DNA from: Erinaceus europaeus | Taxonomy: Eukaryota; Chordata; Mammalia; Eulipotyphla; Erinaceidae | Direction of reading: 5' to 3' | Length of the DNA: 64,000 nucleotides | Assembly (NCBI RefSeq): GCF_950295315.1 | Contig: NC_080175.1 | Span: 69,501,357-69,565,356, forward strand | Part shown: positions 56,642-64,000 of the stretch, piece after piece | Layout of the letters: each line of letters starts with the position of its first letter | How positions within the stretch are numbered: position 1 is the first letter of the stretch | Made by a program: the position numbers and the translations under genes | Notes under the pieces: model-generated | The model's input: the letters and a program-made list of their open reading frames with translations, nothing else | Database searches by the model: none | Told to the model about the DNA's origin: nothing

Positions 56642-57650
56642 GTTTCTCAGTTTTGTGTAGCAAGTGTCTGCTACATACTCTTGTCTCCTCCCACCTCAAG
56701 GATCCCAACCTCTTTTCCCCCCAGTACCTTCCTTCCCCAGCACCACCCCCAGTCCAAGTTCTATCCTGTGTTCTCCCTTTCAGACTCTTCTTCGGAGTTC
56801 CACTTCCAAATGGAGTTAACCTGTATTCATCCTTCTCTTCCTAACTCATCCTACCCAGCATTTTCCCTCTGCTTCCAGTAATAGCGAGAAAAAGATTAAG
56901 ATTTACAAGTTCCTCTTCTGATGCCTAGCTCTCTGGTAATTGACCTTGGTTCACCAACATTGGTCCTAGCCCTCTGTCCTTTCTGTCTTCTCTTTTCCAG
57001 TACGTTTGTTTCTTTTGTGGCTGTTGTTTGAATTCCCATTAATATTCTACCTCTGCTTACCTCCTTTGGAGTCAGGAATCCCTTTACTTTTTATTCTGGA
57101 GGACTTCTCTCAGTAGTTCTTGCCATTCATTTCTTCTGTCTTCACTGTGCTCCAGGCAAACTTAAATCTCCAGTTCACTTACTAGTTTTTTTGCATGGGC
57201 AAGAAGCTGACTTCTTAGTGTTCAAGTGTTAGTGTAGATGCCAATTCCTTAAAGATGTTTAGCTACAAAATGTGACTCCCTTACTCTTCTTGTTTCTCAA
57301 TGTTTCAAAGAACTTGCTATAGGTATAATTCTGGAACAAAATTGTCACAGTCCTAAGAAATGGTCAAAGTGAAGAGTAAATATAATATAGAATACATATA
57401 ACATAATATATAACATAATCTTGAGAATCATCTACCTCACATTTGAAGAATAGAAAGGGAAGGTAGATATTCACATTTACAATACCTGTAACTGTAGACA
57501 TCTGTAACCATTAATTTACAGAACAAAAAGTCTGATATACCACTTATTACAAGAGTAATTAAGTATTTTCTTGATTTCAAATATTACTATATTACATACT
57601 GACATTCATAATTAGCCTTAGTTTTCCCAGAATTAAAGTAGCAAACACCT
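56642..57650. other. Unique intergenic sequence
   Basis: Locally C/T-rich to about 57180, no gene or repeat recognised. Confidence 0.45.
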
Positions 57651-57654
57651 TCGA

Positions 57655-57870
57655 GGGGCTGGGTGGTGGCACACCTGATTGAGGACACATATTACAATAA
57701 GCAAGGACCCAGGTTTGAGCCTCTGGTTCCCACCTGCAGAGGGAAAGCTTTGCGAGTGATGAAGCAGTGTTGTAGGTGTCTCTCTGTCTCTCTCCCTCTT
57801 TGTCACCATCTTGATTTATGGCTATTTATTGATATGGCTATCAATAAATAAAGATAATAAAACATTTTTA
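57655..57870 (+). repeat. SINE family C, near full length
   Basis: 'ggggctgggtggtggcacac', 'acccaggtttgagcctctgg', 'ttcccacctgcagagggaaa', 'gatgaagcagtgttgtaggt', TCTC run and 'atcaataaataaagataata'. Confidence 0.88.
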
Positions 57871-59930
57871 AAAACACCTTTAAAATGTATATGATTATCT
57901 TAAACTGAAATTGAGTTAAATTTTGCATATTGACATAGAATGAAACTGTAATATATTAGAGTGTGGTATTTTAAAAAAATAGCTTCATTGTAGTACTTAA
58001 GGATTTGAGAGAAAATAACTGTTTTATATTTTCTTGTGTTTTCAGTTGCCAAATGATTAATTTTCCCTTATTCAGTACTAGCAAATGACATGTAGAGCTG
58101 GAATACAGTTAAATTATTAAAATAATTTGTAATAAACTGTGGATACATATCCTTAGTCACTGAATTTATAAATGCAAGTGATTTGAGAGATTTAACTGAA
58201 TTGCCCTCCTTAGTGCATTCATTATTTTTTCAATTACTGGCTAGTTGAAAATGGCTTTCTATGGTTTTCTCTACTTCTGATTTCTATTGTCTTTATTGGT
58301 TACAAAAGAGTGAACCACAATGCAGCCAAAATAAAATGTAACTGATTAATTTCTGTATGTGGTTAATAGATGATGGCAAAATTTGAATGGAATCTGTTCT
58401 TACAGTAGGTTATTTCATAATTGTGTAGGAGTCTAGAACAATCATTAGTTCTTAAAGTGGGCATGTTTTTCTTCTGAAAAAAAAACTCAGTATGCAGCAC
58501 CCTGGATAGAAATGAATCACAGAAAAAGCTCATTTACAGTTCATTTTCTAAATAACTTCAATGTTAAACTGAGTTTACATGAATTCTTTATTAGAGTGAT
58601 AGTGTAAATACCCTTTGAGATGCTGTAATGGAAAAATGAGATTGCGTTTTTGTGAAAGCATGTGGCAACCTTTCCAATTTACTCTCACCCTCTCTGTCCT
58701 CAAATCAATTGTTCTCTAGATGACGTAAAGTAAGTGTTTTGATCCTTGCTGCTCAGGATTTTTTAGCTCTAGCTTTTATGAAGGAATATTACTACAAGGA
58801 ATTATACTGAACCAGAAACTGTAAATGAAAGCTCATTGATGAAATGTATTGAGAGGAGAGGAGAGCCAAATGGAAAATGCTGCTAAACTGAAATGAACTT
58901 TGTTTTGTCTCCAGGGCAGCTGCGACTTAATGGAATACAGCTATGAGCAGGATAAATCAGACTTTGCACAGAAAAATTGATGATGAACACTGTTAAAGAA
59001 ATAGCAATGTCCTCAGAGTAGATAATGTTTGTATGTTTGTGTATATGCATGCATACATGTTTAAAAATATATGTAAAAGAAAACAAATAGTACTAAAGAG
59101 TAATATATGGATATGAGATCATATATATATATTTTTTTCTTTTCCTAAATAGATCTCATATAATTGAAACACTTTTGTTTAACAGTTATTGAGAAATAAA
59201 AACCCTAGAATTTTAACATCAAATAGCACAACTTGGATTTAAAAAAAATAAAAATAAAAAAGAACCTGTCCTTACTATGTCTTTGCTCAAAGACAAGATA
59301 TTGGTACTCTAGATAGAGAATGTTTATGTTTCTTTTTTCCAAGAGATGCTTGACAGCTGCTCCCTGGAGAGGAGCTCGGACTCTTTAAATTTTTATTAGG
59401 CTACAGTATTTGAAATTTGGAGAAGAGACATTAGCCTTTGAGGTACAGTGTTTGATGGTATGAATCTTTTAAGCTGTGCAACTGTGAGAAAAGATTTTAG
59501 AGATTTGCTACAGACCATTTGTCAGGGGACAATGAAGCACTTGTGAACAATATATAGTGGAAAAGTGCTTGCAAACTTTTCATTAGACAATATGAGGAAA
59601 TCTTACTGGTGTATTTTTCAGGTTTCAATGATAAGTCAAATAACATATCTACTAAGGGTGTAATGGATTTTTTTTTCCTATTTAGTTCTCATTTTTAGAC
59701 AAAAGAAATGTCTCCCTGCCTAGAGTTGCTTTACACTACAGAAATAGCAGATAACATAAATTAGAGTAGAAATAAGCAAGGGCATGCAAAATGAACAGAA
59801 AGGAAGTACCAAAATAAATAAAGAAATAAGGGTTGCAAGAATTGGTGTGCTTGTGTGTTCACAGTTATTTTTTTTCCTGTGAACTTTTATTTATGTTGTA
59901 GCATAGGTGAATCTATAAATGATAATTTAT
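57871..59930. other. Repeat-poor unique sequence, 2 kb
   Basis: No SINE or L1 recognised over 2 kb, unusual for this window. A short stretch at 58917-58976 follows a good acceptor-like sequence (TTGTTTTGTCTCCAG) and reads GSCDLMEYSYEQDKSDFAQK before a stop; I do not recognise it, and it may be chance or non-coding conserved sequence. Confidence 0.4.
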
Positions 59931-59937
59931 CAATTTA

Positions 59938-60025
59938 GTTTTTTATTTTTATTTATAAAATAGAAGTATTGATAAGAAATATTGACAATACTGTAAGATC
60001 AGATAAGAGAGGTACATTTCCACAG
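59938..60025 (-). repeat. LINE-like repeat family X, 3' end only
   Basis: 'atttttatttataaaataga', 'attgacaatactgtaagatc' and 'agataagagaggtacatttc' match the start of the 55434 copy, then stop at a SINE fragment. Confidence 0.6.
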
Positions 60026-60037
60026 GGTGCCCACCCC

Positions 60038-60157
60038 TTGGGAAGCGAGCTCTCCTGCAGGTGGGAAGTTGGGGGCTCAACCTGGGATCCTAATGCTGGT
60101 CCTTTGCGCGCTGTGTGCACTTAACCAGCTGTGCTACTGCCTGCCGCCTGACCCCCT
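60038..60157 (-). repeat. SINE family A, 5' half
   Basis: 'ggaagcgagctctcctgcag', 'gtgggaagttgggggctcaa', 'cctgggatcctaatgctggt' and head to 'gccgcctgacccc'. The tail is absent. Confidence 0.82.
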
Positions 60158-61039
60158 CATTTTAAATTTTATAACTTTAAGAGCTCATAGCTCTATCTTT
60201 CAGAAAATAAACCATTCTGTTTTGATTAGACATTTTATTGACATAATATTTTTTTTAATTCTTTTAAAATTTTTTAGAGGTAGACTTGGATTGTGTGGGA
60301 ACGAAAATGAATGCTTTACTCTAAGATTATCCAAAGTACTGTGAACACTATCGTTAGAGGATAAAATCTAAGAATTTAGGTAAATGAGAAAGTGATGTTA
60401 ACAACACTCACTAAAATGGTTGCCTTGCCTTTGCTGTAAAGAAGAAGCCTGCCATGCAGTCCATGAGCCCTGCCTGTGTGGGGCTCCTGACAGCTCATGG
60501 GAGGGAGAAAATAACTCTGACAAAAGGTTGTGTCTAAGTAGCATTAAAACCAAAGAAAAGAACAGCAGTACGTTTTGTGTTTACTTACCTTGTTTAGTGT
60601 GTTTTCTCTTTTCAAATCAATGGCAGTTATTATTCAGCTCTCCCGTGCTAGCAGGCAAACTTTTACACAGGAGTTTCTCTTGGAGTTTCTCTTGGGGAAG
60701 ATAATTTGTATTTAAAGATTATGTGAAGTGGTACAATTCAGTGTGACATTCATTTAGACACGTGTGTTCTTGAGTGCCTACTATGGATTTGGGAAGATGC
60801 CCTGGAAACTTCAGGCTAATCCAGGTCATGGGGACAGCTGCTCAGGCTATTGTGTGTCCTCAGATATTTTTAGCCTACTGTTCTAAAATTTTGTTTCTGA
60901 AGACCTAGCAATGTGTTTGACAGATACAAAAAAAAAAAAAAAAAAAAAGCCTTTCTGCAAGGAAGAGAATTCTTTATTAAGTAGCCACTGCAATAGCCAG
61001 TTTGATGCCCATCCAGAATGTACTGAACATTATTGCATT
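60158..61039. other. Unique intergenic sequence
   Basis: An A20 run at 60929-60948 and L2-like wording at 60770-60810 ('gagtgcctactatggattt'). The frame at 60420-60704 (Cys-rich start) has no recognisable domain. Confidence 0.4.
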
Positions 61040-61079
61040 TGTGTGTGTGTGTGTGTGCGTGTGCGTGTGTGTGTGTGTT
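61040..61079. repeat. (TG)n microsatellite with CG interruptions
   Basis: About 20 GT units with two GTGC variants. Confidence 0.93.
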
Positions 61080-62256
61080 ATCTTGACTGTCTCCATAAGG
61101 AAAGACTGCTACTATTTAAGGAAAACTTCTTATTCTTCACCCATAGTTCTCAGAATTTCTTGCACTCTCATAAAGTTAAGTATGAAATATACTACATAAG
61201 AGACTTCCTCTGTTGGCATATCTAAATAATTTTAATTAAATTTTTATCTACTTTTGAAACTGATGACTGCAACTATACCAATGGACAGGCATCAAAAAGG
61301 GTCAAACACAGGGAAATGGGGCAGCTTTAAATTGAGAAGATCATTTATAAACAAGCTCTGAGTATAATATTGTAATTCTCATATTATAGGCATTAAATGT
61401 GATAACAGTATTATAAATTTCTATTTATCTGGCTATGTAAACAGGATTGGACAGGAAAGGACAGTGAGTCTAGTAAAAAGTTTGAAGAATGAGAAGATAA
61501 AGAAACCCTAGTATAGAAATAAGGTTTCTGAAAAGAGGGGCAATGAATATTTATTAATAAAAGATTACACAGAAAAGAAAATTAGTGACAGTAAGAGACA
61601 GGCTCCCTAGGCTATGAGGCAGATGTGGTAATCAAGGTAGGCTGCTAGTCCAAGTCCACATTTTATTTGTACCATAGTCATCAAAGTAAGTTATCACCTG
61701 TAATTCTAGCCTTTGAAATACCAATGAGCTTTTCCACAGTTACTCACTAGTCAGTGCCTTTCAGTTATTCTTATCATGTTGAACCTGGAAATTTGTATTT
61801 TCTTTCCTTTTTCTACTCAGAAAAGCATAACTTCAAATCTATGTGGAAAAACTATGTGAATCATATTTAGGTTAATGTATCATATCTGAGAAATGTTATA
61901 ACAACCAAAACAATTCTCTTAAAAGTATTACTCTCAAGGTGTAACATCTCAAAAGTATAGTATTTGCCAGGCAGAAAAATATCATTTTGATGATCTACCT
62001 AGACTTAGGTGGTGACTACATGAAGCTCCTGAAGAGAATCAAGGAATGACAGTACTATTGAGTACCTACTATGGCTCAATAAATATGTAAACTTTATGTA
62101 CTTATCAGAAAAAATAGTATTTCAATGTGATTTTAAGTGTTGATTGTCGAAATCCAAGCTTCTCTTTGCTCCTACATAGATCAGGAATTCTAGGGTTGGA
62201 AGGACTTACATGATCAATTCAAATCCACTCTCTGAATTTTCTAGCATTTAATTTAA
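61080..62256. other. Unique intergenic sequence
   Basis: No gene recognised. 'gagtacctactatggctcaa' at 62060 recalls an L2/MIR end but is too short to call. Confidence 0.4.
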
Positions 62257-62268
62257 AAATCAACTCCT

Positions 62269-62612
62269 GAGGGATGGTCAGTAGCTCAGCAGGTTAAGCA
62301 CACATGGTGAGAAGCACAAGGACTGACTGGCCCAAGGATCCTGGTTCGAGCCCCTGGCTCCTCACCTCCAAGGGGGTCGCTTCACAAACAGTGAAGCAGG
62401 TCTGCAGATGTCTATCTTTCTCTTCCCCTCTTTATCTTCCCCTCTTCTCTCAGTTTCTCTCTGTCTTATCCAATAGCAACAATAATAATAACAATAATGA
62501 TAAGCAACAAGGGCAACAAAAGGAAAAAAGGGCCTCCAGGAGCAGTGGATCTATAGTGCAGGCACCAAGTCCCAGTGATAACCCTGGAGGCAATATATAT
62601 ATTTTATATTAT
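62269..62612 (+). repeat. SINE family A with 3' module
   Basis: 'gggatggtcagtagctcagc', 'cctggttcgagcccctggct', 'aacagtgaagcaggtctgca', pyrimidine run, 'aatagcaacaataataataa', 'gcctccaggagcagtggatc' to 'taaccctggaggcaatatat'. ATCAACTCCT lies on both sides (62259-62268 and about 62617-62626). Confidence 0.9.
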
Positions 62613-62627
62613 ATATATCAACTCCTC

Positions 62628-62925
62628 TGTACATATAAGAAAAGTGTAGCCAAATCTACTTCTGGGCAATTGAGTCCCTAAATTGAGTAGTAATCTGTAC
62701 ATTTTTATCATCTACTCAAGTGTCCTGCCTATAACTATTTGGGCAACTGTATCATATCCCTAATCAGAAATACAAATATGAGTTTTCTTAACATGAAAAT
62801 TTCAATTATCAGAATAATAATAATTAACAGAATTTTCCTAAAAATGATTTTACAAATCCTGTCATTTTACTGAGGAAAGTGGAGTGCCATGTAGACAAAT
62901 AAAATAGACATTAATGGTCAAAAGG
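62628..62925. other. Unique intergenic sequence
   Basis: Nothing recognised. Confidence 0.4.
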
Positions 62926-63050
62926 TAGATAACATAATGGTAATGCAAAGAGACTCTCATGCTTGAGGCTCCAGAGTCCCAGGTTCAAGCCCCTGCAGCA
63001 TCATCAACAGAGCTGAGCAGTGCTCTGGTTAAAAAGAAAAATATATATTA
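62926..63050 (+). repeat. SINE family B, near full length
   Basis: 'gtagataacataatggtaat', 'gcaaagagactctcatgctt', 'gaggctccagagtcccaggt', 'tcaagcccctgcagcatcat', 'cagagctgagcagtgctctg' and an A-rich tail. Best-preserved head of this family here. Confidence 0.88.
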
Positions 63051-64000
63051 AGCCTCGCAAAGCCCATGTATTTCCATACAACACTAATGACAACCAATAA
63101 ATATATCTTCTTTGAAATATATTCACTGAGCTATAAAGGTATTTACTTTGTCTACAAAAGTGTTTGACTAATTGTTATTCTCAAAACATGTCATTAATAT
63201 GCATTTCAAATTTATTTTTAAAGAAAGATTAATTTAGGGATTTGATAATATATTTGACTGTTCTTTCAACAAATTAAGACTATACTAGATGTCAAATATA
63301 GAGTAAGTGTTAAACATTTTTATGATTAGCTTTCTTTGTAAGAAAACAAAATTCTGCTTCTTATTTTAATATAAAATATGCAAATAGGTAATTTCAGGTC
63401 CAGTGGTAAATATACAAAATATTGCACCTAGCAATAAGATCTAGACACTGAACTTAAAAATGAATTTCCATACTTTTCTAATGACTCAGTGTCTTAAAAG
63501 AGGTGTTTTAGGTTAAAAAATAGATATTAATGTCTTTAATTTCCTCTTGAAATCTCATCATTAAGTAGTTAAATTAGTTTACAGGCAATTTTTAAATTTT
63601 TATTTCATAGATTTTGATATTCAAATGTTTCTGCACCATTTTCTCAGGAAACAAGAAAAATCTACCTGTTCTCTTTTAGACCTTTGCTGAATGTACATAT
63701 GAGAATAGTAGTAGTCATAATCCTGTTTCTTACATGGATGTATTTGAAGACTCCCCAGCAGATCCCTAAAAGCATAGTTAGTTCTAAACACTACGAATAC
63801 CGATTTTCCTGCACATACACACTGGTAGTGAAGTTTAATTTATAAATTGAGCAAAGTAAGATATTAAAAGCAATGACTAAAAGTGAAATAGATGGCCCTA
63901 ACTATATGTGGTAATAGCTATATGAGTTTAATCTCTATCAAAATATCTTGCTGTGTGTAATACAGACAATAGGACCACTGAATGTCAGGTTTTTTCTAGG
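63051..64000. other. Unique intergenic sequence to window end
   Basis: AT-rich; no gene or repeat recognised. Confidence 0.4.

Noticed and set aside
60420..60704. Cys-rich 94-codon frame
   Set aside because: No recognisable domain spacing, and the rest of the frame is low in coding character.
1..64000. CRISPR arrays, operons, phage or other prokaryotic defence systems
   Set aside because: No evenly spaced direct repeats with unique spacers and no prokaryotic gene organisation; the content is plainly mammalian.

Overview
The window is a mammalian nuclear intergenic region. It is AT-rich and contains no complete host protein-coding gene that I can support. The short interspersed elements are the tRNA-derived SINE families I recognise as hedgehog-type (ERI-like). 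They have a tRNA-like head, then a stretch that starts with CCCCACCTGCAGG, then a pyrimidine-rich run and a CAA/TAA-rich tail. The most likely source is therefore a hedgehog (Erinaceidae, probably Erinaceus). This is recognition from memory and was not searched.

Layout. 1-4.3 kb: SINE remnants, then a three-layer nest in which a 5'-inverted (twin-primed) L1 sits in a SINE that itself sits in another SINE. 4.3-22 kb: unique sequence with many SINEs, one L1 3' end, MIR/L2 relics and long CTT, TG, CT/CA and GGAA simple repeats. 22.1-22.45 kb: a putative solo LTR. 23.98-25.2 kb, minus strand: the only recognisable host gene sequence, six consecutive exons of the ubiquitin-specific protease USP2 that keep their introns and splice signals. 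It lacks the exons for the catalytic Cys and His boxes and carries a one-base frameshift, so I call it a pseudogene fragment from a genomic (not retroposed) duplication. 25-38.7 kb: unique sequence, SINEs and a 444-bp solo LTR with a 5-bp target-site duplication. 38.8-45.2 kb: an essentially full-length but decayed L1 with a SINE in ORF1 and another in ORF2, itself inserted into an older SINE. 45.9-48 kb: an old L1 3' end and a long copy of a second, minus-strand LINE-like repeat family. That family recurs at about 54.5, 55.4 and 59.9 kb. 54.0-55.25 kb: a 164-bp nearly perfect inverted repeat around nested insertions. 56-64 kb: a second solo LTR of the 22.1-kb family, more SINEs, a TG run and repeat-poor unique sequence.

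No set of genes here works together. The content is a record of layered retrotransposition, readable through target-site duplications, plus one displaced fragment of USP2. No tRNA or rRNA gene, CRISPR array, operon or prokaryotic feature is present. Repeat boundaries were read by eye; unless a target-site duplication is given, allow about 10-20 bases of error.
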